A DNA stretch of 64,000 nt from Pseudomonas parasichuanensis (GTDB lineage Bacteria > Pseudomonadota > Gammaproteobacteria > Pseudomonadales > Pseudomonadaceae). This document shows positions 49,467 through 64,000 of this stretch, piece by piece (within the stretch, counting starts at the first letter, position 1; each line of letters starts with the position of its first letter). The DNA lies in contig NZ_BQHO01000017.1 of NCBI RefSeq assembly GCF_021601385.1, forward strand, positions 1 through 64,000. The letters are read 5' to 3'. Below the pieces are notes generated by a model. That model made no database searches, was not told the DNA's origin, and worked only from the letters and a program-made list of their open reading frames with translations. The translations under genes and the position numbers were made by a program.

Positions 49467-50222
49467 TCAGTTTCCTGCGGCGCGACAAATTGCACCGAAT
49501 TCGTCTGCATTCAGGGACGCTCCACCAATGAGCCCCCCATCGATATCCGGCATGCCGAACAGTTCGGCCGCATTGGCCGCCTTCACGCTGCCGCCGTAGA
49601 GAAGCTGCACCTTAGCTGCAACTTCGGCGTCCTTCGCCGCCAACTGCTCACGGATGGCTGCATGCACATCCTGGGCTTGCTGTGGCGAGGCCGTCAAACC
49701 AGTACCGATGGCCCATACAGGCTCATAGGCAATTACTGCATTGGCAAAAGCCTTGATACCGAACGCATCGATAACACTGCTTAGTTGACGCCCTACAACT
49801 TCGAGCGTCTTGCCTGCCTCGCGCTCTTCGAGAGTTTCCCCTACGCAGAGCACTGGCGTCAAACCAATTTGTTGAGCGGCTGCAAACTTGCGATTCAGCA
49901 CTTCGTCACTTTCACCGATAATTTGGCGACGTTCGGAATGGCCGATCAAGACCAACTTGCAACTTGCTTCAACCAACTGACTCGGTGCAACTTCGCCGGT
50001 CAGCGCGCCCTGTTCGGGCTGTACTGCAGAATTCTGTGCTCCAACGATGATCCCTGTACCTTTGAGCCCATCAACAACTTCATTGATGAACAAGGTGGGC
50101 GGAAACACCGCAACTTCGATACCGCTGGGCACGAGCATATTGCTCAAGCCCTGAGTCAGCTCAGCGACGCTGGCGCGGGTACCGTGCATCTTCCAGTTAC
50201 CAGCTACCATGGGGCGACGCAT
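49467..50222 (-). CDS. tpiA: Triose-phosphate isomerase
   Basis: A 251-residue TIM barrel interconverting dihydroxyacetone phosphate and glyceraldehyde-3-phosphate. Lys in AGNWKMHG near the N-terminus, catalytic His in IGHSERR, catalytic Glu in [11 protein letters not shown] and the phosphate-binding [10 protein letters not shown] are all present. Codon use is slightly less GC-rich than in neighbours (many TTG/CTT, GCA), but the protein is normal. Confidence 0.97.
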   Translation of the reverse strand: MRRPMVAGNWKMHGTRASVAELTQGLSNMLVPSGIEVAVFPPTLFINEVVDGLKGTGIIVGAQNSAVQPEQGALTGEVAPSQLVEASCKLVLIGHSERRQIIGESDEVLNRKFAAAQQIGLTPVLCVGETLEEREAGKTLEVVGRQLSSVIDAFGIKAFANAVIAYEPVWAIGTGLTASPQQAQDVHAAIREQLAAKDAEVAAKVQLLYGGSVKAANAAELFGMPDIDGGLIGGASLNADEFGAICRAAGN

Positions 50223-50287
50223 GCTTTACCTCGTCGGTCAAAGTGGGCGCAGATCTTACCCAACCCGATCTGCGCTGGCAAGCCTCT

Positions 50288-51628
50288 TCAGGCACAAACT
50301 TCGGCAACCAGCTTGGCCAGGGCTTCGGCATGGCCACGCACCTGGTTTTCGTCGTCGCCTTCGACCATCACGCGCACCAGTGGCTCGGTGCCGGACTTGC
50401 GCAGCAGAACGCGGCCCCGGCCGGCCATGTCTTCGGTCGCCTTGTCGCTTGCCGCCTTCACCAACGGGTTGTTCAACGGGTCGCTCTTGCCTGCTTCGAA
50501 GCGCACATTGATCAACACCTGAGGGCATTTGCGCACGCCCTGGCGCGCATGGGCAAGGGTCTCGCCGCGGCGCTTGAGGGCCATCAGCACCTGCAGCGCG
50601 GCGATGATCGCATCCCCGGTGGTGGTGTGGTTGCAGCACACGACGTGCCCGGAGTTTTCACCGCCAAGCAGCCACTCACGCTCAAGCAGCTCGGCCATGA
50701 CATAGCGGTCACCGACTTTCGCCCGCACGAACGGAATATCCAGCTCCTTGAACGCCAGCTCAAGGCCCAGGTTGCTCATCAAGGTGCCCACCACGCCGCC
50801 TTGCAGCTTGCCGCGCTCGTGCAGGTCGCGGCCGATGATGTACAGCAACTCGTCACCGTCGACGATGGCGCCGGTGTGATCGACCATCAGTACCCGGTCG
50901 CCATCGCCATCGAAGGCGATACCCAGGTCGGCATGCCCAACCAGCACGGCAGCCTGCAACGACTCGATATGGGTCGAACCACAACCCTCGTTGATGTTCA
51001 GGCCGTCCGGCGCGGCATGCAGCACCGTCACTTCGGCACCCAGCTCACGGAACACGCTGGGGGCCACTTTGTAGGTGGCGCCATGGGCGCAATCCACGAC
51101 GATCTTGAGCCCTTCGAAGTTGGTACTGGTAGGCACGCTGCTCTTGCAGAACTCGATGTAGCGGCCCGCCGCATCGTTGATGCGCGAGACCTTGCCCAGC
51201 TTGCCCGACTCGACGACGGTCATCGGCTGGTCGAGCAACTCCTCGATCATCAGTTCGACTTCGTCCGGCAGCTTGGTGCCGTTGCCGGAGAAGAACTTGA
51301 TGCCATTATCGTCGTGCGGGTTGTGCGACGCACTGATGACAATGCCGGCTTCGGCGTGGAAGGTGCGGGTCAGGTAGGCGATAGCCGGGGTCGGCATCGG
51401 CCCGAGCAGCATCACGTCAGCGCCGGCGGCAGACAGGCCGGCCTCGAGCGCCGACTCGAACATGTAGCCGGAGATACGGGTGTCCTTGCCGACCAGCACA
51501 CGGCAGTGGCCCTGCTTGCGAAAGGCCATGCCCGCAGCCCAGCCGAGTTTCAGCATGAAGTCCGGGGTGATGGGGAACTGGCCAACGCGACCACGGATAC
51601 CATCGGTACCAAAGTATTTTCTGCTCAT
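50288..51628 (-). CDS. glmM: Phosphoglucosamine mutase
   Basis: A 446-residue alpha-D-phosphohexomutase converting glucosamine-6-phosphate to the 1-phosphate for UDP-GlcNAc synthesis. The phosphoserine is Ser101 in [13 protein letters not shown]. The Mg-binding loop [11 protein letters not shown] and the sugar-binding GGENSGHVV are present. It begins [13 protein letters not shown], typical of GlmM, and follows folP by 16 bp. Confidence 0.97.
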   Translation of the reverse strand: MSRKYFGTDGIRGRVGQFPITPDFMLKLGWAAGMAFRKQGHCRVLVGKDTRISGYMFESALEAGLSAAGADVMLLGPMPTPAIAYLTRTFHAEAGIVISASHNPHDDNGIKFFSGNGTKLPDEVELMIEELLDQPMTVVESGKLGKVSRINDAAGRYIEFCKSSVPTSTNFEGLKIVVDCAHGATYKVAPSVFRELGAEVTVLHAAPDGLNINEGCGSTHIESLQAAVLVGHADLGIAFDGDGDRVLMVDHTGAIVDGDELLYIIGRDLHERGKLQGGVVGTLMSNLGLELAFKELDIPFVRAKVGDRYVMAELLEREWLLGGENSGHVVCCNHTTTGDAIIAALQVLMALKRRGETLAHARQGVRKCPQVLINVRFEAGKSDPLNNPLVKAASDKATEDMAGRGRVLLRKSGTEPLVRVMVEGDDENQVRGHAEALAKLVAEVCA

Positions 51629-51644
51629 AGGGACTCCAATCTTT

Positions 51645-52496
51645 TTATTCGGCGCTCTGCACGGCGGCGATCATGCGCACTACATCGACCGTTTCAGCGA
51701 CATCATGAACGCGCAGGATGCTCGCGCCCTTGGTCATGGCCAATGCCGCCAGCGCCAGGCTGCCGTAGAGCCGCTCACCTACCGGACGATCCAGCGTGAG
51801 GCCAATCATGCTCTTGCGCGAGACGCCCACCAATAGCGGCCGCCCAAGGCGGTAAAGCGCTTCCATGTGTTTGAACAGGCTCAGGTTGTGCTCAAGGGTC
51901 TTGGCAAACCCGAACCCGGGGTCGAGGACGATACGATCGGCATCGATGCCGACCGCCGCACAGGCCGCCATGCGCTGCTCAAGATAGCGCGCGACATCGG
52001 CGGTCACATCCTCGTATTGCGGATTGTCCTGCATGTTGCCCGGCTCGCCGCGCATGTGCATCAGGCACACCGGCAGCCCTGTAGCGGCGGCTGCATCAAG
52101 CGCACCGTCGCGCTCAAGGGCGCGCACGTCGTTGATCAGGCCGGCGCCGACGCGAGCCGACTCGCGCATGACTGCGGGCGTCGAGGTATCCACGGAGATG
52201 ATCACATCGAGCCGACTGCTGATCGCTTCGACGATGGGCGCGACGCGCTCCAGCTCCTCGAGGGGCGAAACCGCCCGGGCACCGGGACGAGTGGACTCGC
52301 CGCCGACATCGACCAGGGTCGCGCCGGCGGCCACCATTGCCTCGGCATGACGCAGCGCTGCGTCGCGCTGGCTGAAGCGCCCGCCGTCAGAGAAGGAATC
52401 GGGGGTGATATTGAGGATACCCATGACATGGGTACGGGACAAATCAAGAACCCGGTTGCCGCAAGGCAACCGGGCTGGGTACTGCTGTGAACTCAT
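51645..52496 (-). CDS. folP: Dihydropteroate synthase
   Basis: A 283-residue TIM-barrel enzyme joining p-aminobenzoate to the pterin pyrophosphate, the target of sulfonamides. Signatures: [31 protein letters not shown], and near the C-terminus GVSRKSMIG. It lies between ftsH (8 bp upstream) and glmM, the conserved ftsH-folP-glmM order. Confidence 0.97.
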   Translation of the reverse strand: MSSQQYPARLPCGNRVLDLSRTHVMGILNITPDSFSDGGRFSQRDAALRHAEAMVAAGATLVDVGGESTRPGARAVSPLEELERVAPIVEAISSRLDVIISVDTSTPAVMRESARVGAGLINDVRALERDGALDAAAATGLPVCLMHMRGEPGNMQDNPQYEDVTADVARYLEQRMAACAAVGIDADRIVLDPGFGFAKTLEHNLSLFKHMEALYRLGRPLLVGVSRKSMIGLTLDRPVGERLYGSLALAALAMTKGASILRVHDVAETVDVVRMIAAVQSAE

Positions 52497-52504
52497 AGCT
52501 ACCC

Positions 52505-54421
<1,917 letters not shown>

Positions 54422-54615
54422 TTCGCTACCCTCTGAGGCCGGCGCACGACGCAGCCGTGCCTCGCATGATATTCATCGCCCTAACTTACTACATTACCTA
54501 CGCAACCGCAGGCACCGTCTGTAACCCTTTGTGAAAGCTAGACTACACGAAGTTCGGACGATCCAGACGGGGCAGCTGATTGGAATTAACTATCGGCCAC
54601 CCCGCAGCACGCCTT

Positions 54616-55242
54616 TCATGCCCCTTTGAAACCCTTGCCCAACAGGTACTGTTCGCGGGAGCGGTCCCGCGAGGACGATGGCTTGCGCATTTGCACCTTG
54701 TCGAACTTGCTGCGCACGTCCTTCAGGTACATGTCGAAACCTTCGCCCTGGAAGATCTTGATCAGGAAATCCCCGCCCGGCTTGAGCACGCGGGTTGCCA
54801 GATCCAGGGCCAGCTCACAGAGGAACATGGCGCGCGGCATGTCCACCGCGGGCGTACCACTCATATTGGGGGCCATATCGGAAATCACAAGGTCTACGTG
54901 CGAATCGCCGACCGCTTGCAGGATTTGCTGCAGCACTTCGTCCTGGGTGAAGTCGCCCTGAATGAAGGTCACGTCCGGGATCGAGTCCATTTCCAGGATG
55001 TCCGAGGCGATCAGCCGCCCTTGGCCACCAATCAGACGACTGGTCACCTGGGACCAGCCACCTGGCGCTGCGCCGAGGTCGATCACGCTCATGCCGGGGC
55101 GAATCAGGCGGTCTTTCTCCTGGATCTCCAGCAGTTTGTAGCTCGCACGCGAGCGGTAGCCATCCTTCTGCGCCTGCTTCACAAAAGGATCGTTGAAATG
55201 CTCTCGCAGCCAGTTTGCGCTGCTTTTGGAACGTTGTACCAC
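54616..55242 (-). CDS. rlmE: 23S rRNA (uridine(2552)-2'-O)-methyltransferase
   Basis: A 208-residue FtsJ/RrmJ enzyme that methylates U2552 in the ribosomal A-loop during 50S maturation. It has the SAM motif [14 protein letters not shown], the region [12 protein letters not shown] and the catalytic K-D-K-E set spread around these. It is upstream of ftsH; the 194-bp gap contains no gene and presumably the ftsH promoter. Divergent from yhbY. Confidence 0.97.
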   Translation of the reverse strand: MVQRSKSSANWLREHFNDPFVKQAQKDGYRSRASYKLLEIQEKDRLIRPGMSVIDLGAAPGGWSQVTSRLIGGQGRLIASDILEMDSIPDVTFIQGDFTQDEVLQQILQAVGDSHVDLVISDMAPNMSGTPAVDMPRAMFLCELALDLATRVLKPGGDFLIKIFQGEGFDMYLKDVRSKFDKVQMRKPSSSRDRSREQYLLGKGFKGA

Positions 55243-55344
55243 GGGGCACCTCGATGATATGCGTCGTGTTTGACTGGGCGGAGCCAGGGGCCCTCGGGTA
55301 AAATGCCCGTCAATTTTACAGAATCAGACGAAAAGGGTCAGATT

Positions 55345-55653
55345 ATGCCGCTCAATAACGAGCAGAAGAAGCAATACAAGTCCATTGGTCATGACCTTAA
55401 GCCGGTCCTGATCGTTGCTGGCAACGGTGTGAACGAAGGCGTCGCCGCCGAACTGGAGCGCGCCCTGGCCGATCACGAGCTGATCAAGGTCGAAATCCGT
55501 TCGGAAGACCGTGAAGAGCGCGCCGCCGCGATCGCCGAACTGTGCAAGGTCGGCCGCGCGGAGCTGGTGCAGACCATCGGCAAGAAAGCGCTGATCTATC
55601 GCAAGAACCCACAGCCGAACAAGCAGCTGTCCAACATCCACCGTTACAAGTAA
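55345..55653 (+). CDS. yhbY: YhbY-family RNA-binding (CRM domain) protein
   Basis: A 102-residue CRM-domain protein associated with pre-50S ribosomes. The fold landmarks are LKPVLIVAGNGVNEGVAAELERALADHELIKV (with the GxxG-like loop GNGV) and GKKALIYRKN near the C-terminus. It is divergent from rlmE, an arrangement conserved in gamma-proteobacteria, which suggests a linked role in 50S assembly. The ATG at 55345 is chosen over upstream in-frame ATGs because it starts the family alignment. Confidence 0.93.
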   Translation: MPLNNEQKKQYKSIGHDLKPVLIVAGNGVNEGVAAELERALADHELIKVEIRSEDREERAAAIAELCKVGRAELVQTIGKKALIYRKNPQPNKQLSNIHRYK

Positions 55654-55682
55654 CGGCGTGGACGGGGCTGCCACGCGGCCCC

Positions 55683-55767
55683 TGTGGGAGCCGGCTTGCC
55701 GGCGATCACCGGCATAGCCGGTGCCAGGCACCGCAGCGCCTTCATCGCCGGCAAGCCGGCTCCCACA
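55683..55767. repeat. REP pair, inverted, family with GCCGGCTTGCCGGCGAT
   Basis: Arms 55683-55706 and 55744-55767 are exact 24-bp reverse complements, with an inner GC-rich hairpin (CACCGGCATAGCCGGTG). It lies between the convergent yhbY and DUF4149 genes. A related pair is at 61367-61438. Confidence 0.9.
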
Positions 55768-55776
55768 AGTATTGGG

Positions 55777-56196
55777 TCAGTGGCGCGCTGAACGCGCCCT
55801 GACGGGCACCGGTTGGGCCACCAGCACGATGCCGGAAAAACCCAGCACCAAAAAGCAGAACATCTGCCAGCGTTCGCCCACGGAAATACCGTAGCGCAGC
55901 GTGTAGTAGCTGATACAGGCAGCAAAGCCGAGCAGCAACATCTGCCCACGGAACTGCCGCCACCAGGCCGCCAGGCCGTCCACCCTCGCCAATACCGCCA
56001 GCTGGGTCAACAGCCCGAGCAACGCCACGCCGATCAACCAGCGGTCGATCTGCCCGGCCACATCATGCACCAGCAGCGGCGCAAGGCCGCTGACCTTGAG
56101 CGCCGGCACCAGCCCCACATGGAACACCCACAGGCCACCGACCCAGAATACCTGGGCCAGTTGCCAGAGGATCCCCTCGAGGGATGGCGCCCGCAG
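55777..56196 (-). CDS. DUF4149 membrane protein, start codon uncertain
   Basis: About 139 residues with four membrane helices, read as LWQLAQVFWVGGLWVFHVGLV, then LIGVALLGLLTQLAVLA, MLLLGFAACISYY and FLVLGFSGIVLV: the usual DUF4149 layout, function unknown. Between the greA stop and the first helix there is no in-frame ATG, GTG or TTG. The coordinates assume CTG at 56196. The nearest ordinary start upstream is GTG 56274, which would overlap greA by 71 bp and add a basic tail. It may be translated by coupling to greA. Confidence 0.6.
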   Translation of the reverse strand: MRAPSLEGILWQLAQVFWVGGLWVFHVGLVPALKVSGLAPLLVHDVAGQIDRWLIGVALLGLLTQLAVLARVDGLAAWWRQFRGQMLLLGFAACISYYTLRYGISVGERWQMFCFLVLGFSGIVLVAQPVPVRARSARH

Positions 56197-56203
56197 GCGC
56201 CGG

Positions 56204-56682
56204 TCAGATGTGCTTGACTTCGACAATCTCGTACTCGACCGTGCCGCTTGGCGTCTTGACGACGACGATGTCACCTTCTTCCTTGCCGATGATGGCACGG
56301 GCAATCGGCGCACCCGCCGAGAGCTTGCCCTTCTTGATGTCGGCTTCATCCTCGCCAACGATCTGGTAGGTCACCTGATCGCCCGTCTCGGTGTTTTCCA
56401 GGTCCACGGTGGTCCCGAAAATCACCTTGCCGGTGTGGGCGATGGTGGTGACGTCGATCACCACCGAGTTCTGCAGGCGGCCTTCGATATCGCGGATACG
56501 CGCCTCGACCATGCCCTGCTCTTCGCGGGCGGCATGGTATTCGGCGTTTTCCTTGAGGTCACCCAGCTCGCGGGCTTCACCGATCGCCTGGCTCAGGCGC
56601 GGGCGCTCGGTCTTGCTCAGGAACAGGTGCTCCTCTTCCAGGGCGCGAGCGCCCTGGACGGTCATCGGGTACTTGGTAATGC

Positions 56683-56686
<4 letters not shown>
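56204..56686 (-). CDS. greA: Transcription elongation factor GreA
   Basis: A 160-residue factor that rescues backtracked RNA polymerase by stimulating transcript cleavage. The N-terminal coiled coil (about 10-75) contains the tip acidic residues in [12 protein letters not shown], and the C-terminal FKBP-like domain ends with [16 protein letters not shown]. The ATG at 56686 overlaps the carB stop by four bases, so carAB-greA are coupled, the arrangement seen in Pseudomonas. Confidence 0.97.
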
Positions 56687-59904
<3,218 letters not shown>

Positions 59905-60009
59905 GGTTGTCACTCAAATCCGGGGTCAGTCGGCAAGCCGCTTTGAACAATCTGGGTCAGGCGCTTCCGGGCGCGGCACTTGCCGGCCCGGGGCCTTGAA
60001 GCAGGATGC

Positions 60010-61146
60010 TCAGCGGCGCTTGGCCATGGCATCGGTGAAACGATCGAACAGTGGCGCGACGTCGGTCGGGCCTGGGCTCGCTTCAGGGTGGCCCTGGAAG
60101 CTGAACGCGCACTTGTCGGTACGCTCGATACCCTGCAGGGTGCCGTCGAACAGCGACTTGTGGATGGCGCGGACGTTGCCCGGCAGAGTGGCTTCGTCAA
60201 CGGCGAAACCGTGGTTCTGGCTGGTGATCATGACCACGCCGGTATCCAGGTCCTGGACCGGGTGGTTGGCACCGTGGTGGCCGTGGCCCATCTTCACGGT
60301 CTTGGCGCCGGAGGCCAGGGCCAGCAGCTGGTGGCCGAGGCAGATGCCGAACACCGGGATCTCGGTGTCGAGGATCTCTTTGATCGCCTGGATGGCGTAG
60401 TCGCACGGCTCGGGATCGCCAGGGCCGTTGGACAGGAACACGCCATCGGGGTTGAGCGCGAGCACTTCGCTGGCCGGGGTCTGTGCCGGCACCACGGTCA
60501 CGCGGCAGCCGCGGGCAACCAGCATGCGCAGGATGTTCAGCTTGACGCCGTAGTCGAAGGCGACCACGTGGTACGGCAGGTCAGCGGCTTCGATAGTCGG
60601 GTGGCTGTCGGTTTTCAGCTCCCACACGCTGGAGCGCCACTCGTAGCGCTCCTTGGTGGAAACGACCTTGGCCAGGTCCATGCCCTTGAGGCCCGGGAAG
60701 CCACGGGCGGCGGCGATGGCGGCTTCTTCGCTGATGTTGTCACCGGCGAGGATGCAGCCGTTCTGAGCGCCCTTTTCGCGCAGGATACGGGTCAGGCGAC
60801 GGGTGTCGATGCCAGCGATGGCGACGACATTGTTGGCCTTGAGGTAGTCAGGCAGCGACTGGGTGTTACGCCAGTTGCTGGCCAGCAGCGGCAGGTCACG
60901 GATGACCAGGCCGGCGGACCAGACGCGGTTCGACTCGGCGTCTTCCGGCGTGGTGCCGGTGTTGCCGATGTGCGGGTAGGTCAGGGTAACGATTTGCTGG
61001 GCGTAGGAAGGGTCTGTAAGGATTTCCTGGTAGCCGGTCATAGCAGTGTTGAACACCACCTCACCAACGGTCTGACCGTCGGCACCGATGGCTTCACCGC
61101 GAAAAATACTGCCGTCGGCAAGGGCGAGTATGGCTGGCTTTGTCAA
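60010..61146 (-). CDS. carA: Carbamoyl-phosphate synthase small (glutaminase) subunit
   Basis: A 378-residue glutamine amidotransferase subunit supplying ammonia to CarB. The catalytic Cys lies in [14 protein letters not shown], with the His and Glu of the triad in GHPEASPGP. It starts at TTG 61146 (product (f)[13 protein letters not shown]), four bases after GGGAGGT, a strong site; the ATG eight codons upstream lacks one. About 105 bp separate it from carB, without an intervening gene. A strong hairpin terminator lies 45 bp upstream of its start. Confidence 0.97.
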   Translation of the reverse strand: MTKPAILALADGSIFRGEAIGADGQTVGEVVFNTAMTGYQEILTDPSYAQQIVTLTYPHIGNTGTTPEDAESNRVWSAGLVIRDLPLLASNWRNTQSLPDYLKANNVVAIAGIDTRRLTRILREKGAQNGCILAGDNISEEAAIAAARGFPGLKGMDLAKVVSTKERYEWRSSVWELKTDSHPTIEAADLPYHVVAFDYGVKLNILRMLVARGCRVTVVPAQTPASEVLALNPDGVFLSNGPGDPEPCDYAIQAIKEILDTEIPVFGICLGHQLLALASGAKTVKMGHGHHGANHPVQDLDTGVVMITSQNHGFAVDEATLPGNVRAIHKSLFDGTLQGIERTDKCAFSFQGHPEASPGPTDVAPLFDRFTDAMAKRR

Positions 61147-61190
61147 GAAGACCTCCCGTAGTTCAAGCATGAAAGGGCGATCGCAGGTTG

Positions 61191-61230
61191 CAAAAAAGCG
61201 GAGTGACGTATGGACACGTCACCCCGCTTT
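61191..61230 (-). terminator. Intrinsic terminator in the carA leader (possible attenuator)
   Basis: On the minus strand AAAGCGGGGTGACGT and ACGTCACTCCGCTTT form a 15-bp stem with one mismatch, loop GTCCAT, followed by TTTTGC. It ends about 45 bp before the carA TTG. Either it ends the dapB transcript, or carA is transcribed through it as an attenuator. Confidence 0.8.
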
Positions 61231-61259
61231 CATGTGCTGAATTCAATTCGCTGCGCGCT

Positions 61260-61291
61260 TTTAGTGGACACACTAAAGCTGTAGCTTACAG
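61260..61291. promoter_or_regulatory. Two perfect inverted repeats upstream of carA
   Basis: TTTAGTG-GACA-CACTAAA (61260-61277) and CTGTA-GCT-TACAG (61279-61291) lie next to each other in the probable carAB promoter region. They may be operator sites for arginine or pyrimidine control. I cannot assign a regulator. Confidence 0.45.
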
Positions 61292-61366
61292 AAAAGTGCG
61301 TTTTGGGTCTACCGCAGATGTGCCTCTAAAACACATGGATGCGACAGAGGGGCTTTTTTGCAGCAA

Positions 61367-61438
61367 CCCTATCGCCGGCAAGCCGGCTGCCACAGGGAAA
61401 CGCGCAATCCTGTGGGAGCCGGCTTGCCGGCGATAGGG
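61367..61438. repeat. REP pair, inverted, same family as 55683-55767
   Basis: Arms 61367-61396 and 61409-61438 (30 bp, one mismatch) with core ATCGCCGGCAAGCCGGCT. It abuts the dapB stop at 61448 and may act as its transcript end. Confidence 0.9.
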
Positions 61439-61447
61439 CCTCAATGC

Positions 61448-63395
<1,948 letters not shown>

Positions 63396-63607
63396 AGGTC
63401 ATTTGCACTCTTGGGGGCGTTCGGCACACGGTGCGCAATCATTGCGTCGTGCCGTCAGCACCTGCCGCCATACGCCAATGCGCCCAGACAGATGCTGTAA
63501 ATAATTCTCGTGTTCCAGACACGCCAACGCGGGAGCAAGCCCCCGCGCGGCGACATCCTACCAGTTCACCGACCTATGCCGGTGAACGGGTCGACAACAT
63601 GCAACGA

Positions 63608-64000
63608 TTACTTCTTGTCGTCGCCTTTGACTTCTTCGAACTCAGCGTCAACCACGTCATCGTGCTTGGCTTCCGGCTCGGCCTGCTGCTGGGCGCCGCC
63701 CTGCGGCTGCTCGGCCTGCTCGGCGTACATCTTCTGGGCAACCGGCGCGGAGACCTTGGACAGTTCCTCGACCTTGGCGTCGATGGCAGCCTTGTCGTCG
63801 CCTTTGACGGCGGCTTCCAGGGCAACCACGGCGGCCTCGATGGCGGTCTTCTCTTCGGCAGTGACCTTGTCACCGGCCTCATTGACCATCTTGCGGGTCG
63901 AGTGAACCAGCGCGTCGCCCTGGTTACGGGCAGCGGCCAGCTCTTCGAACTTGCGGTCTTCCTCGGCATTGGCCTCGGCGTCACGCACCATTTTCTCGAT
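63608..64000 (-). CDS. dnaK: Molecular chaperone DnaK, C-terminal end (partial)
   Basis: The last 130 residues of Hsp70; the frame is open across the window edge. It shows the helical lid region beginning [26 protein letters not shown] and the Gln/Gly/Ala-rich disordered tail ending in the conserved acidic [17 protein letters not shown], which binds DnaJ partners. Position upstream of dnaJ confirms the identity. Confidence 0.97.
   Translation of the reverse strand: MEKMVRDAEANAEEDRKFEELAAARNQGDALVHSTRKMVNEAGDKVTAEEKTAIEAAVVALEAAVKGDDKAAIDAKVEELSKVSAPVAQKMYAEQAEQPQGGAQQQAEPEAKHDDVVDAEFEEVKGDDKK

Noticed and set aside
54422-54615. Heat-shock promoter for ftsH
   Set aside because: I looked for sigma-32 and AlgU elements upstream of ftsH; partial matches such as GAACTT had wrong spacing, so none is claimed.

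Overview
This window is a core-genome segment of a Pseudomonas of the P. putida group. The call rests on high-GC coding sequence, the sRNAs PrrF and CrcZ in their usual places, the cbrAB-crcZ-pcnB block, initiator tRNA next to rimP-nusA-infB, and several palindromic REP pairs of the kind common in P. putida. Nearly all genes are housekeeping and intact. I see no prophage, insertion sequence, CRISPR array or genomic island.

Layout. 1-541: the 5' end of a 16S rRNA gene leaving the window on the minus strand, its boxA leader, and three tandem promoters. 0.6-6.6 kb (minus): msrPQ (periplasmic methionine sulfoxide repair), pssA (phosphatidylserine synthase), ilvIH-ilvC (branched-chain amino acids). 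6.8-10.5 kb (minus): a small membrane ORF, yqcC, the lipoprotein lpoP and its partner PBP1b (mrcB). 10.6-13.0 kb (plus): an APH-like/P-loop kinase fusion, a pentapeptide-repeat protein and a TfoX-C protein. 13.0-17.3 kb: an iron block with the Fur-controlled sRNA PrrF, a heme ABC transporter with a ChaN-type lipoprotein, and a divergent Rieske protein sharing a Fur box. 17.2-20.7 kb: sfsA, an aminotransferase, dksA, gluQ. 21.0-27.8 kb (plus): cbrX-cbrA-cbrB, CrcZ, pcnB, folK, i.e. carbon/nitrogen sensing and catabolite-repression control. 28.5-35.1 kb (plus): panB-panC, pgi, acs, and an MpaB-family gene. 35.2-39.6 kb: a large DUF748 protein, a divergent VOC/monooxygenase pair, and a BON-domain periplasmic protein. 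39.9-51.6 kb (minus): pnp, rpsO, truB, rbfA, infB, nusA, rimP, tRNA-fMet, tRNA-Leu, secG, tpiA, glmM. 51.6-64 kb: folP, ftsH, rlmE, yhbY (plus), a DUF4149 protein, greA, carB, carA, dapB, dnaJ and the C-terminal end of dnaK.

The less ordinary signals are regulatory. (i) A complete sigma-54 promoter layout (UAS palindrome, IHF site, -24/-12) precedes the BON-domain gene. (ii) A 12-bp perfect stem buries the ribosome-binding site of the pentapeptide-repeat gene. (iii) Two intrinsic terminators stand between tRNA-fMet and rimP with no room for a promoter. (iv) A terminator and two palindromes lie in the carAB leader. (v) Adjoining palindromes fill the 60-bp divergent promoter of the VOC/monooxygenase pair. 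(vi) A DUF4149 gene behind greA has no ordinary start codon. No clearly new multi-gene system is visible.
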